From Clostridium lundense DSM 17049 (lineage in GTDB: Bacteria; Bacillota; Clostridia; Clostridiales; Clostridiaceae): 64,000 bases of DNA. Below, piece by piece: positions 16,176-25,538 of the stretch; within the stretch, counting starts at the first letter, position 1, and each line of letters starts with the position of its first letter. Below the pieces are notes generated by a model that saw nothing but the letters and a program-made list of their open reading frames with translations, had not been told where the DNA came from and made no database searches. The position numbers and the translations under genes are program-made. The stretch covers positions 1 to 64,000 of the forward strand of contig NZ_JHVC01000009.1 of NCBI RefSeq assembly GCF_000619945.1, given 5' to 3'.

Positions 16176-16544
16176 ATGAAAACAATAAAAGTATTTTTAA
16201 TATGGCTTTTCCCAATTTTAATAATTTATTCGTTAAATATTATCTTATTTAATAAATATCCTATGTTTATTGGATGTTTTTGTGGTTCAGGTACATATAT
16301 TATTAGCTTGCACAAAATAAACTCTTGTGAAAAATTACTAAATAATATCGTAGAAGAAGAAAAGAAACGACTATCTACTCGAGATTTAATAAATTTAATA
16401 TTAATTTTTGTTCTAACTTTTTTATTTATCATTTTAGTATATTCATTAATTAATAAAACTGACTTAGGGTATCCGTTTTGGGCAACATCATTTATTTTTA
16501 TGCTTATGGGGCATTTTAAATTCCCTAAAAGATTTTATTCTTAA
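16176..16544 (+). CDS. 122-residue membrane protein (family B, copy 1)
   Basis: Four hydrophobic segments, the first pair (about 4-24 and 28-45) and the second pair (about 72-92 and 99-114) separated by a charged loop EEEKKRLSTRDL. It ends FKFPKRFYS. The protein at 17166-17534 has the same length and aligns along its full length (NKYP, CFC, LIFxLTFL, FPKRF / IPKRF). No known family recognised. AGGAGG precedes the ATG. It is the first gene behind the promoter at 16055. Confidence 0.78.
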   Translation: MKTIKVFLIWLFPILIIYSLNIILFNKYPMFIGCFCGSGTYIISLHKINSCEKLLNNIVEEEKKRLSTRDLINLILIFVLTFLFIILVYSLINKTDLGYPFWATSFIFMLMGHFKFPKRFYS

Positions 16545-16639
16545 AAAACGTAATATTAATATTGATTATATATATATTTTTGTTTATAAATAATAATCAC
16601 TTACTTTTAAATAAAATTTAATGGGGGAAAAAGAAGTTT

Positions 16640-16903
16640 ATGAAAAAATTATATTTCAGCAAAAAGATTATTCAATTGTTGTCTTTAATATCAATGCTTA
16701 TAGGTGTATATGGTTTGTATTCTAATAATTATATGACTGTTTTTATTATATTTTCAGTTATTTTAGCTAGTATATTACGAACTAATACTTTTAGAAAGGT
16801 AGAAAATGAAAATAAAAAAATAGATTTGATTATAGATAGAATAAATATTATTGGATCTATAGTAATCCTTAGCTTACTTGCAATAACTATTATGAGAAAA
16901 TAA
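16640..16903 (+). CDS. small membrane protein, three segments (family A, copy 2)
   Basis: An 87-residue membrane protein, paralog of 14362-14631. Three hydrophobic segments with a charged loop FRKVENENKKIDLIIDR before the last. GGGGGAAAAAGAAG precedes the ATG. It lies 95 bases after the family B gene with no terminator seen, so it is probably in one transcript with it. Function unknown. Confidence 0.72.
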   Translation: MKKLYFSKKIIQLLSLISMLIGVYGLYSNNYMTVFIIFSVILASILRTNTFRKVENENKKIDLIIDRINIIGSIVILSLLAITIMRK

Positions 16904-17165
16904 TTCATAGATATGTCATAAAGCAATACAATTTATAATAATTATTATTTTGTGATTAAAAGGGAAAATAAATCAATTGATAGTAACTGCTAGCATTAAT
17001 ACTGCAATTTAATACATAATATGGACTAATAAACTAATAAGTATATGATCTTATTTCAAATAGTTATATGATTGATAATAGATAATAAAAAGTTATGTCT
17101 ATTAGATGCATTCTTGATTATATATGACAAGAAGTAAGTTATATGATAGAAGGGTGGGGAAAATT

Positions 17166-17534
17166 ATGAAAGTAGCAAAATTAGTTTTAATACTTTCTAT
17201 TCCAATATTTTTGCTGTATTTATTAAATATTTTTATGTTTAACAAATACCCTTCGTTTTTTGCATGTTTTTGTGCTACATCTTTATATATTCCTAGCTTG
17301 GATAAAATGAGATCTTTTAATAAACTAAAGAATAATTTCTTAAACAAAGAGAAAGAGCAAATATCTACTAAAAATTTTATGAATTTAACATTAATTTTTA
17401 TTCTAACTTTTTTATTGACTAGCTTAATATTTATATTTGGAAAGTATAATGAATTGGGTTTTCCTTTTTTTGCAACATCAATTATTTTTTTACTTATAGG
17501 TTGCTTTAAAATTCCTAAAAGATTTTTTTATTAA
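17166..17534 (+). CDS. 122-residue membrane protein (family B, copy 2)
   Basis: Full-length paralog of 16176-16544 (MKVAKLVLILSIPIFLLYLL, then NKYPSFFACFC, and IPKRFFY at the end). I start it at ATG 17166 after GGGTGGGG, which makes both copies 122 residues; an earlier GTG or ATG would add an unmatched N-terminus. No TGAAAC promoter lies before it, so it depends on read-through or on an unseen promoter. Confidence 0.75.
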   Translation: MKVAKLVLILSIPIFLLYLLNIFMFNKYPSFFACFCATSLYIPSLDKMRSFNKLKNNFLNKEKEQISTKNFMNLTLIFILTFLLTSLIFIFGKYNELGFPFFATSIIFLLIGCFKIPKRFFY

Positions 17535-17567
17535 AACCATATATTTAGGTAATAGGGGGATATTTTT

Positions 17568-17867
17568 ATGAGTAATCAATTTCTATATGATTTACAGGAA
17601 GATATTTTAGATCAGAAAGGATATTATATATTATATGCACTTATTTTTATCTTGTCTTTTATAATTACTATTGAAGAGATGAAAGTATATCTTACTATAT
17701 TTAGAATTGTTTTATCTGGATTAGCCTTATTGTTTTTAGTGTTAATTTATTTAAAATGTAAAAGTTCTAGAAATGAAAAAGAAAATAGAAGAATTGCTGT
17801 AGATGTACTTTTTTTCTTTATGTTAACTCTTGTTTGTATATATCAGTTCATTAAACAGTTACATTAA
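17568..17867 (+). CDS. 99-residue membrane protein
   Basis: A protein with a 17-residue polar N-terminus and three hydrophobic segments (about 20-35, 42-63 and 78-95) separated by the basic loop KCKSSRNEKENRR. No family recognised. It follows the family B gene by 33 bases with a GGGGG site. It ends the membrane-protein cluster. Confidence 0.7.
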   Translation: MSNQFLYDLQEDILDQKGYYILYALIFILSFIITIEEMKVYLTIFRIVLSGLALLFLVLIYLKCKSSRNEKENRRIAVDVLFFFMLTLVCIYQFIKQLH

Positions 17868-18140
17868 AAGATTTAATGATTAATAATTATTTTATTAATA
17901 TTGATTATAGCTAAAGCACTTGTCAGTTGAAGATAAATATTATTAATAATATTTATTTTGGTGGAGAGTTAAGGTGACGTTGATTATAATATATTATCTA
18001 AAGTCATATAGTGATGAATAACCTTGCATTATTTATCACTTGTTAATTATTATGATATTTTAGATTATACATGATAAACCTCTAATAAAATATTGATCAA
18101 CCTCATTTAAAACTATCCACCATAAACATTATTTATACAT

Positions 18141-18722
18141 TTAATCTGATAAAATAGAAATATTAAAGGTATTGGCTAATAACTTTTCAATTTTTGTATA
18201 AAGTTTTTCAACTTTATTTTTTAAGATTAAATTATATAGATAATTTGTAATAAACACCATAATATATGCACCAATAACATCTGAAGGATAATGATTGCCA
18301 ACATATACTCTTGAAAAACCTACAATTATTGATATTATTGTCATTATTATTCCAAGTAGTCTATTGTATTTTTCTAAACCTAAAGCTATACTCATAGTCC
18401 CTGTAGAATGGTCACTTGGAAAAGACGCATTGGCATCATGTGGAATAAGCAAGTTAACCTTATTGTGTACAAATGGTCTATCTACATAATATATGCTTCC
18501 AATTATAAAACTTAGTATTAAATTAATTACTGTGATAATAAATGTGTTTACAGAAACTTTTCTATAATCTTCATTCTTCTTAATAACACCTAGAAAAAAT
18601 ACTGATGCAATAATTGCCATAAATATGTATGGTACATATTTTGAAAAGAAAATCATCACTCCATCCATAGCTGAATTTTTATTTGCTAAATTATTTATTG
18701 ATCTAAAAATTTCCATATTCAT
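18141..18722 (-). CDS. PAP2-family phosphatase (undecaprenyl-diphosphatase BcrC-like)
   Basis: A 193-residue membrane phosphatase. The three motifs of the PAP2 fold are present: VDRPFV (motif 1), FPSDHSTGTMSIA (motif 2) and SRVYVGNHYPSDVIGA (motif 3). The N-terminus MNMEIFRSINNLANKNSAMD matches BcrC-type proteins and decides the start at 18722, after GAAAGGAT. It would recycle undecaprenyl pyrophosphate at the outer membrane face for cell wall synthesis and give some bacitracin tolerance. It follows another PAP2 gene by 20 bases. Confidence 0.85.
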   Translation of the reverse strand: MNMEIFRSINNLANKNSAMDGVMIFFSKYVPYIFMAIIASVFFLGVIKKNEDYRKVSVNTFIITVINLILSFIIGSIYYVDRPFVHNKVNLLIPHDANASFPSDHSTGTMSIALGLEKYNRLLGIIMTIISIIVGFSRVYVGNHYPSDVIGAYIMVFITNYLYNLILKNKVEKLYTKIEKLLANTFNISILSD

Positions 18723-18742
18723 ATCTAAAATATCCTTTCTAT

Positions 18743-19315
18743 TTATATGCTTTTGTATACTATAATAAACCTCTGAAAATATCCTCCTTGTAAAATTATA
18801 AAAACTAACTTCGAACATAGAAGTCCCAATATAATTCCAGCTATAACATCAGTTGGATAATGAACATATAAATATAACCTTGATAAAGCGATTGAAAATG
18901 CTATACCTATAAAAATAAAACTATATTCATTAAAATATACTGATAAAACTTCTGCAACAGCAAAAGAAGATAATGTATGTCCTGACGGAAATGAGTAGGA
19001 TACAGGCTTTGCTATGAGAAGTTTAATGTCATTTACATAATTACATGGTCTTATACGTCTAACTAAATGTTTCACCACCCCTTCACCGATAATTGTACTT
19101 ATAACTAATGTTATTAAAACTATTTGTCCAATTACTGTATACGTCTTATTTAATAATAAACCAAAAGCTACTAAAATCCAAATTAATCCTAAGTTTCCCA
19201 TGATTGTTATTATAGGCATTAATATATCTAAATATTTATTTTGTAAATACTTTCTAATAACTAATAAGATATAATTATCAAATATATTTATTCTCCTTAA
19301 AATATTTAAATACAT
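18743..19315 (-). CDS. PAP2-family membrane phosphatase
   Basis: A 190-residue protein with motif 1 KHLVRRIRP, motif 2 YSFPSGHTLSSFAVA and motif 3 SRLYLYVHYPTDVIAG, and about five membrane segments. Start at ATG 19315 after AAAGGAAGTGA. It is closer to the PgpB/YodM group than to BcrC, so lipid phosphate or undecaprenyl pyrophosphate are both possible substrates. First gene of the two-gene PAP2 operon. Confidence 0.85.
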   Translation of the reverse strand: MYLNILRRINIFDNYILLVIRKYLQNKYLDILMPIITIMGNLGLIWILVAFGLLLNKTYTVIGQIVLITLVISTIIGEGVVKHLVRRIRPCNYVNDIKLLIAKPVSYSFPSGHTLSSFAVAEVLSVYFNEYSFIFIGIAFSIALSRLYLYVHYPTDVIAGIILGLLCSKLVFIILQGGYFQRFIIVYKSI

Positions 19316-19576
19316 ACAATCACTTCCTTTACACATTTATTACCTCCATTTGCTTTTTATATTATAAATAATAAACAATTAAGATTAAAATTATATTAAA
19401 AAATTCTTAGATTTCTCTTAAAAAAATATTCTATATTTTTACTGCAACTGTAGTGAGAATATCATATATATAAGTGAAAATAGAGTTAAGGCTATGCAGT
19501 AATGTTTAAAATATGTCGTAATCTCCATAACACGAATTAACTGTATCCTTTGCTTACCAATGGTTTTATTCACAAT

Positions 19577-20923
19577 TTACGCTAAACCCTTATTTGAAGT
19601 TTTACTTATCATCACAAAATAGATTCCACATAAAATGATTTGCAACAAGGTAGATGTCGGTGTAGCAAGTCCAACTTTGAATAGTGAAACCGGCACAATA
19701 CGACTCATCATATATGAAACAGGAATTCTCACCAAAAAAGCGCCTACAATGCCTTGAATCATAACAAAGGTTGTTTTGCCGCAGCCGTTGAAGTATCCTA
19801 TGAAGCAGAACAAGAATGAAACCAGCAGGCAATCAACTGCATATGATTTTAGATAGTCTACAGCAGCGGTGATAACCGCACCGTCTTTTGCAAATAACCC
19901 TACTAAAATATCCCCATGAAAAAATGAGAAATATCCCAAGAAAACGCCTGCGATAACTGAAGTTAAGATACCGTAGAGCAATGCCTTTTTTGCACGGTTA
20001 GGTTTTTTCGCCCCAATGTTTTGAGCTACAAATGCAGACATAGACTGCATATAGGCGGATGGAACAAGGAGCACAAAGCCGCATATTTTTTCGGCAACCC
20101 CAACACCTGCTGATGGAATAACACCCAAGGAATTGACAATAGCAGTGATCGCCAAAAATGAAATACAAACAAGCAAATCTTGAAATGCAATAGGAAATCC
20201 AAGTTCTATTACCTGTTGAAGGATGCTTTTCTTGAAGCTAATATTTTTCATGCTGAATACAAAGGGTAAATCTTGACGCTTAATGATTATGACAGATAAT
20301 ATAACGCTGATCCCCTGTGATAGAGTCGTGGCAATTGCTGCACCTGTGGCTGCCATATCAAAAATGGCCACTAATAGCAAATCTCCTGTAATGTTGATAA
20401 CACAAGCAATTGCAACCGTTAAAAGCGGAATTTTTGAGTTCCCTATACCACGAGAAATCCCCCCCAAAACATTGTAGGCAACTATGAAGATTGAGCCGGC
20501 AGAACAGATTCTGATATATGAAACAGTACTATCAAATGCTTCAGCAGGTGCCTGCATGATACTCGCAAGGGGAGCTGCAAGAAACTGCATGATTACAGTA
20601 ATAGTCACACCTATAACAGCAAATAGATATATGCTTGCACCAACGACATCACCTGCCTCATCCAGTTGTTTTCCGCCAATTTTTTGACCGAGCATAATGG
20701 TAGTTCCCATGGAAAGTCCTACAATTACCGTTGTCATTGTTTGCATGATCCAACTGCCTGTAGATACACCAGAAACATTGGCGGCATCACTAAATTGTCC
20801 TACTATGAGCATATCTACTGCACCATACAAGGTTTGCAGAAAAATTCCAAGCAGCACAGGTATGGCGAATCGTAATAGAGGTGATAAGATTTTTCCTTCA
20901 GTAAAACTTTGATTGTTATTCAT
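19577..20923 (-). CDS. MATE-family multidrug efflux transporter
   Basis: A 448-residue MATE exporter with twelve membrane segments in two similar halves. Typical are ILSPLLRFAIPVLLGIFLQTLYGAVDM at the start and PSAYMQSMSAFVAQNIGAKKPNRAKKA in the second half. It exports cationic drugs or toxic metabolites by Na+ or H+ antiport. The start at 20923 follows AAAGGAGG. The gene has visibly more G and C than its neighbours, which suggests horizontal acquisition, and it comes with its own promoter and attenuator-like leader (20951-21073). Confidence 0.92.
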   Translation of the reverse strand: MNNNQSFTEGKILSPLLRFAIPVLLGIFLQTLYGAVDMLIVGQFSDAANVSGVSTGSWIMQTMTTVIVGLSMGTTIMLGQKIGGKQLDEAGDVVGASIYLFAVIGVTITVIMQFLAAPLASIMQAPAEAFDSTVSYIRICSAGSIFIVAYNVLGGISRGIGNSKIPLLTVAIACVINITGDLLLVAIFDMAATGAAIATTLSQGISVILSVIIIKRQDLPFVFSMKNISFKKSILQQVIELGFPIAFQDLLVCISFLAITAIVNSLGVIPSAGVGVAEKICGFVLLVPSAYMQSMSAFVAQNIGAKKPNRAKKALLYGILTSVIAGVFLGYFSFFHGDILVGLFAKDGAVITAAVDYLKSYAVDCLLVSFLFCFIGYFNGCGKTTFVMIQGIVGAFLVRIPVSYMMSRIVPVSLFKVGLATPTSTLLQIILCGIYFVMISKTSNKGLA

Positions 20924-20950
20924 TTGATTTCCTCCTTTCAATTTAAAAAA

Positions 20951-21073
20951 ACAAAAAAAGCCGGAAAAGAGAGTAGGCGTTCCAGCCTACCATCTTATCC
21001 GGCTTATCACTTCAAGAGTAATTTGCCTCCGATGATTACAAGTAATATATCATATTGTTTACATATTTGTCAA
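20951..21073 (-). promoter_or_regulatory. promoter, mini-ORF and terminator hairpin in MATE leader
   Basis: On the minus strand: TTGACA (21073-21068), -10 of ATATAT/TATATT type 17-18 bases on, then GGAGG (21030-21026), 10 bases, TTG AAG TGA (21015-21007, a two-codon frame), then a hairpin with AAGCCGG/CCGGCTT outer stem and GTAGGC/GCCTAC inner stem (about 21004-20957) ending in T-run. This is the layout of ribosome-mediated attenuation of resistance genes. Confidence 0.65.
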
Positions 21074-21242
21074 GATAGGGATAAAGTTATGTGAGTAATC
21101 CTTAGGCTATCAAGTATTTAACGATTATATGAAGTTGTTATAAAAAATAGCTTAAAGTTTTAATAAAAAACATGATAAATAAAGGATGGATAGTGAAAAT
21201 TCATAATACAAATCCTCACTATTCATCTTATTAATTAATAGA

Positions 21243-21950
21243 TTAATATTCTAGTGTTAACGCTTCTACTCTTTCTTCTTTTTTGCAAATTGTCATAGCA
21301 AAAGTATATACATAAAATGATGCACATGTGGTTATGAAGTTAAGGAATACTTCACTTATAACATTAGTTTTAAAATTTAAGGTTACTGCTGCAATTATAC
21401 TCAATATAACACATAGCATAAATGATAATAATATTATTTCTCCAGAATGTTTTTTACCAACTGCTATTCCTTGTTTTAGAGATGTTACTGGTCTTGTGTT
21501 ATTGTATACTAAGTATGCTTCACATGGAGTAAATACTATGCTAAGATATATCATTAAAATAAATGCAATTGACATTAATATACTTAAGAAACCTAGTAGA
21601 ATTACGCCTAAAGTAATAGTAGAGAGAATTATATTTAATCCCAAATATTTCAAATAGATATTCAGGCTTTCTTTAAAACTTTCTATATAATTTATATTTT
21701 CACCATTTATTAATTTTTTTATAACTACAGTTAAAAATGAGTAAAATAATGAACCTACAAATAAAATAAATAGAATTGGTACAAAATTACTTGCTATCGT
21801 TTGCTCGAAGGTTGTGAAACTTCCCCCCAAGAAAGTATATTGGTTAAGGTTCAGATTAAGACTAGTACTTTGAAACAGTACATGTACTAAAATAAATGGT
21901 AGTAAGAATTTGAATCCTTTCATATACTTGTTCCAAACTTCCTTATACAT
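21243..21950 (-). CDS. multi-pass membrane protein of unknown function
   Basis: A 235-residue protein with about five or six hydrophobic segments and a CEAYLVYNNTRPVTSLKQGI loop, reminiscent of the GlpF/DUF975-like bundle proteins seen in Firmicutes, but I cannot assign a family. Ribosome site TAGGAGG. It is monocistronic with empty flanks. Confidence 0.65.
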   Translation of the reverse strand: MYKEVWNKYMKGFKFLLPFILVHVLFQSTSLNLNLNQYTFLGGSFTTFEQTIASNFVPILFILFVGSLFYSFLTVVIKKLINGENINYIESFKESLNIYLKYLGLNIILSTITLGVILLGFLSILMSIAFILMIYLSIVFTPCEAYLVYNNTRPVTSLKQGIAVGKKHSGEIILLSFMLCVILSIIAAVTLNFKTNVISEVFLNFITTCASFYVYTFAMTICKKEERVEALTLEY

Positions 21951-22224
21951 AAAACTTCCTCCTAAAATTTATTTGAATGTTCTGTATACTTATAGTATAC
22001 CAAACTTTGTGGAATATGAATCTAATTATATAAAAAGTTTACATTTACATAACAACATATTAAGATATAGATTATGTTTAAAGTTTATTAACATTTATAA
22101 ATTTATATATCTTATAAAAGACCAATTATATAAATGAAAAGAATACTGGCTAAAATTAATTCTACACTTAATATAATTGTTAACTATAATCTATAATTTT
22201 ATAAATTAAAATAAAATTATTATA
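21951..22224. other. A/T-rich intergenic stretch
   Basis: About 270 bases between two minus-strand genes. It should hold the promoter of the gene at 21243-21950 (TATACT-like boxes near 21990-22000 read on the minus strand), but I see no clear operator or gene. Confidence 0.5.
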
Positions 22225-22256
22225 AAAAATACTTGGCTTTAACCAAGTATTTTTGT
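22225..22256. terminator. terminator of YhfC-family gene
   Basis: AAAATACTTGG and CCAAGTATTTT form a perfect stem right after the stop of the minus-strand gene. Confidence 0.85.
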
Positions 22257-22261
22257 GTTTA

Positions 22262-23032
22262 TCATATTTTAAAAATTTTTTTGGTTTTAGATAAGAATAT
22301 TAGAGATATTATAAAATATATAACTATCATGCCTTCTGCAATAAATAAGTTTACTATTTTCATTTGATATAATGCAGCAGGAAAATCAATTAATGCATGT
22401 ACCAATATTGCTATAAGTAAGTATATATTTTTTCTATATTTTATAGCATATAGAACTATCATTGTTAATGCTAGGTGTATTCCAAATGAGAAGATTCTTT
22501 CTGCAAAGCCAATTATAAAATTACTAGCAGATGCTTGTATTAGCATTTCTTTTAACTGTTTAAGCTGATATATCTGTGAAGCAGGAACTTTTGATCCTAT
22601 TACACTATCAAATGATCCATTATTTATTAAATTACTAAATGTTATATATTGTATATTTGTAATAGCACCTATAAGTATGGCTTCTATGCCACCATGACCT
22701 ATTCCATAAGCGAGGCCATCTTTCCATTCATGATTATTTTTAAGAACTGTTTTAAAAGCAATGAATCTACCTGATTCTTCAAATATACCTGCTGCCAAGG
22801 CTCCATATATGGAAAATAATATTGGATTAGGAATTAAATTATTTTTTATTACAAACATATGAAGAAGTTTTTCAAGTATTTGTGTAAATACAAAGAAAAC
22901 AGCTATACCTACAATAACAGGTTTTAAAGTTATTTTTTCTTTCTTTTTAAAGTATATAAACATAATTATGGGGAATAAAAAACACCCAATTGCGGATATT
23001 GTCATGGAAATTATTGATGTAGAACTAACCAA
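22262..23032 (-). CDS. YhfC-family intramembrane metalloprotease-like protein
   Basis: A 256-residue protein with about seven membrane segments. The motifs FEESGRF (glutamate pair), YGIGHGGIEA and a late HALIDFP histidine match the YhfC family, which is related to the CPBP-type (ABI) membrane proteases. No substrate is known. The start is a TTG at 23032, seven bases after AAAGGAGGTG; no ATG fits. It is coded 33 bases after the DUF4085 gene and is likely in one operon with it. Confidence 0.82.
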   Translation of the reverse strand: MVSSTSIISMTISAIGCFLFPIIMFIYFKKKEKITLKPVIVGIAVFFVFTQILEKLLHMFVIKNNLIPNPILFSIYGALAAGIFEESGRFIAFKTVLKNNHEWKDGLAYGIGHGGIEAILIGAITNIQYITFSNLINNGSFDSVIGSKVPASQIYQLKQLKEMLIQASASNFIIGFAERIFSFGIHLALTMIVLYAIKYRKNIYLLIAILVHALIDFPAALYQMKIVNLFIAEGMIVIYFIISLIFLSKTKKIFKI

Positions 23033-23065
23033 AAAGACACCTCCTTTAATATTATAAATATATTT

Positions 23066-23932
23066 TTAATCTATTTCTTTATTGTGCTTAAAGAAAATGT
23101 GTTCAGCAGAAATGATAAATTCTACTAAACCCATATTTTTATTTTGAAGCAAAACATGTAATTCATATTTGTTATTTATTTTATATATTTCATCATAAAG
23201 CCACCATGAATTTTTAAGTAAGCCATCTTGTTTTATTATTTTAAAATTATTAAATTGAATTTCATTTATATCTGTAAAACCATTTGAGCTATCAAATAGT
23301 ATTGATAAACACTGTTTTGTTTTTTTTATATCTACAATAGTGCAATCATGGAAATTTAAATTTTCTACTATATTTACATCAAATGATTTCAATGCTTTTT
23401 TATAGTAAATTTCATATTCTTTGAATGTTTTCTTTACTGAAGTTTCATTAGCTTTACAAAATTCAGTTACAGCTTTTATTACTTCATTAGATGCCTTGTC
23501 CAATACATAAACTCTAATATCTAATATTTTTTCTAATATTTCTTTTGGTAATATTTTTTTAATATATTGTTGTTTATATATAAATGTTTCATAAAATTTT
23601 TTTGATAATTTTTCTGAGTCAAAAGGTTCAGGTGAAACATAATTTTCTTTTGCTAATTCTCGGTTGGTTTTATATGAAGCCTTTAGTGACTCAATTTCTC
23701 TTTGGGACATATTATCATTAAAATATTCTGCACTCATTTCTTTAGGATAAATATCATCAAAAGTGCATGAGGCAATTTTCTTCTGTAAAGCTAGATATTC
23801 TGTCAATTTTTCATTGTATAATTGTTGAAAATATTCATCAGAAAAAGAGGCTGCTTTTTCTTCCTCCTCTAAAATTAAATGAGCATTGGTCTTTTGACAC
23901 AATTCGTACCATTTTTTAGTAAAATAATGCAT
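23066..23932 (-). CDS. DUF4085 family protein
   Basis: A 288-residue soluble protein. The opening MHYFTKKWYELCQKTNAHL is the typical N-terminus of DUF4085 proteins. The first two thirds are helical and charged, the last third (from NLNFHDCTIVDIKKTKQ) looks beta-rich. Function unknown. It precedes the YhfC gene in the same direction. Confidence 0.75.
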   Translation of the reverse strand: MHYFTKKWYELCQKTNAHLILEEEEKAASFSDEYFQQLYNEKLTEYLALQKKIASCTFDDIYPKEMSAEYFNDNMSQREIESLKASYKTNRELAKENYVSPEPFDSEKLSKKFYETFIYKQQYIKKILPKEILEKILDIRVYVLDKASNEVIKAVTEFCKANETSVKKTFKEYEIYYKKALKSFDVNIVENLNFHDCTIVDIKKTKQCLSILFDSSNGFTDINEIQFNNFKIIKQDGLLKNSWWLYDEIYKINNKYELHVLLQNKNMGLVEFIISAEHIFFKHNKEID

Positions 23933-24184
23933 TCCTTTAATTTTCTCCTTTATGTTTTATTATTATGAATTAATGAATAAGAACCTAAAGTCTTTTTTAC
24001 AATAAATATACTTTGTATAAAAAATATACTCATTTTGTCACAAATGTAATTATATACTGTAATGATATTGCTATGTAATGCAATAAATTTTAAGGGGATA
24101 TAAGAATGAAGTTATTTAGAAAAATTAATACTATTATAGAGTAATTATAACATATTTTGAAGGAAGTTATGGGGAGGTAAGAGT
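23933..24184. other. promoter region of DUF4085 gene
   Basis: About 250 bases without a gene. A minus-strand extended -10 promoter core TATGTTATAATTA (24149-24137) of the kind repeated at 26117, 49201 and 51260 lies here. A short plus-strand frame near 24106 is too small to support. Confidence 0.5.
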
Positions 24185-24185
24185 A

Positions 24186-24224
24186 AAAAGCATTCAGACT
24201 TTCTAAAGTTGAATGCTTTTATAA
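24186..24224. terminator. terminator
   Basis: AAAAGCATTCA and TGAATGCTTTT form an 11-base stem downstream of the lipoprotein gene. A near copy is found at 45973-46005. Confidence 0.8.
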
Positions 24225-24257
24225 TTAAATAAACTAATCCTGTGACACAAATAAAAA

Positions 24258-24704
24258 TTACTGTACATTTTTTAATTTAATTGTCTGTGCTTTTCCATCA
24301 ATATTTATAGTAACTTTTATTATTTCATTTGTATTTTCTAATGCCCTTCCTGTGCCCCCAGACTCAATCATATAAGTTTTTTTATTTGGAGGATAATGAT
24401 CAAATTTAAGATTTAAATTTCCATTTCCGGCACTGCTTTCATAAGATATTACTAAATGCTTTATTGAAGATAAATCTGATAGGTCTTTCTTATAAGTTAC
24501 TATTAATGTTGATTTAGAATCCGAATCGTAATAAATTTTATTGCCTTGTTCAATAAATGTACTTGTACCATTTACCTTATATTCTGCAGTCCAAAGATTA
24601 TTTTCTCCTTTGTAATTATAGTTGTATTTAGTAATGTTTTTGCCTGAGCAACCTGTAACTATAAATACCATTATGACAATTAAAATAAGTAACTTTTTTC
24701 TCAA
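24258..24704 (-). CDS. small secreted lipoprotein
   Basis: A 148-residue protein with a lipoprotein signal peptide: basic start, hydrophobic core and lipobox FIVTGC (Cys19), so it is anchored on the outer face of the membrane. The mature part is beta-rich (WTAEYKVNGTSTFIEQGN, LIVTYKKDLSDL). Function unknown. The start is TTG at 24704, nine bases after GGAGG. Confidence 0.8.
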   Translation of the reverse strand: MRKKLLILIVIMVFIVTGCSGKNITKYNYNYKGENNLWTAEYKVNGTSTFIEQGNKIYYDSDSKSTLIVTYKKDLSDLSSIKHLVISYESSAGNGNLNLKFDHYPPNKKTYMIESGGTGRALENTNEIIKVTINIDGKAQTIKLKNVQ

Positions 24705-24944
24705 TTTATCATGCCTCCAATAGATTAGTACTATGAGTTAATTATATAGAGTACCAATATGCTCTTATTACATTATATTCCATGTGTATTATAATAATAT
24801 TATAATACACACTATTTGTAGTAATCTTTAAATGGGTAGGGCTAATGCAATTCATTTAGTGAAATATATAGGAGAGAATGGTTTGAAAAAACTATATATA
24901 ATTAAGGAAGCATATATATTATTGTTTATTAAATAAAGACTGCA

Positions 24945-25457
24945 CTATAAAATACAGTCTTTATTTAATAATTTTTCATAACAATAAAATGGCTTTTCTT
25001 TTCCTAAAAAATTCATTTCACCAATAATGTTATAGCCACATTTTTTAAATAGGCAATTCATTTTTGTATTTATAGAATAAGTATCAGTTTTTAAGTATCT
25101 TATATTATTTGATAAAGCGAATTCATCAGCAAATTTCATTAATTCACTTCCAATTCCCATCCTTCTGTAATCTGGGTTAACCGCCATTCTATGAATAACC
25201 ATAGTATCCTCATTTAATGACCAGTTTAATCCATTATATTCAACTGGTGCTACTTTATTTATGCACATAAAACCAACTAGGGTTCTTTCTCTTTCTATGA
25301 CAAATAAATTTCCTTCTTTAATATCATCTAAAAAGTTTTTTTCCCGAGGATAGTTTTCATCCCATTGAGTATTGCTATAAGAGCGCATTTCGGCAATAGT
25401 TAGCCCTATAATTTCCATAATATCTTTTATATCCTCTATAACTGCTTTTCTTATCAT
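24945..25457 (-). CDS. GNAT N-acetyltransferase
   Basis: A 170-residue single GNAT domain. The acetyl-CoA loop MAVNPDYRRMGIGSELM and the late LKTDTYSINTKMNCLFKKCGY segment are standard. Substrate is unknown. GGAGTG precedes the ATG. Its 3' end overlaps a terminator stem (about 24930-24967). Confidence 0.88.
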   Translation of the reverse strand: MIRKAVIEDIKDIMEIIGLTIAEMRSYSNTQWDENYPREKNFLDDIKEGNLFVIERERTLVGFMCINKVAPVEYNGLNWSLNEDTMVIHRMAVNPDYRRMGIGSELMKFADEFALSNNIRYLKTDTYSINTKMNCLFKKCGYNIIGEMNFLGKEKPFYCYEKLLNKDCIL

Positions 25458-25538
25458 AAGTTATCACTCCTAACAGTTTTTTATTTTAAATATATACGTT
25501 TGTGTGCTATTGTAAGATTCACCTTTAAATAAACATTA

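Noticed and set aside
16064..16252. Open frame of 62 codons between the ECF promoter and the family B gene
   Set aside because: It lacks a ribosome site and overlaps the well-started 122-residue gene in another frame; the start codon lies in the promoter.
19602..20912. Several open frames opposite to the MATE gene
   Set aside because: They are shadows caused by the higher GC of the MATE gene and have no ribosome sites.
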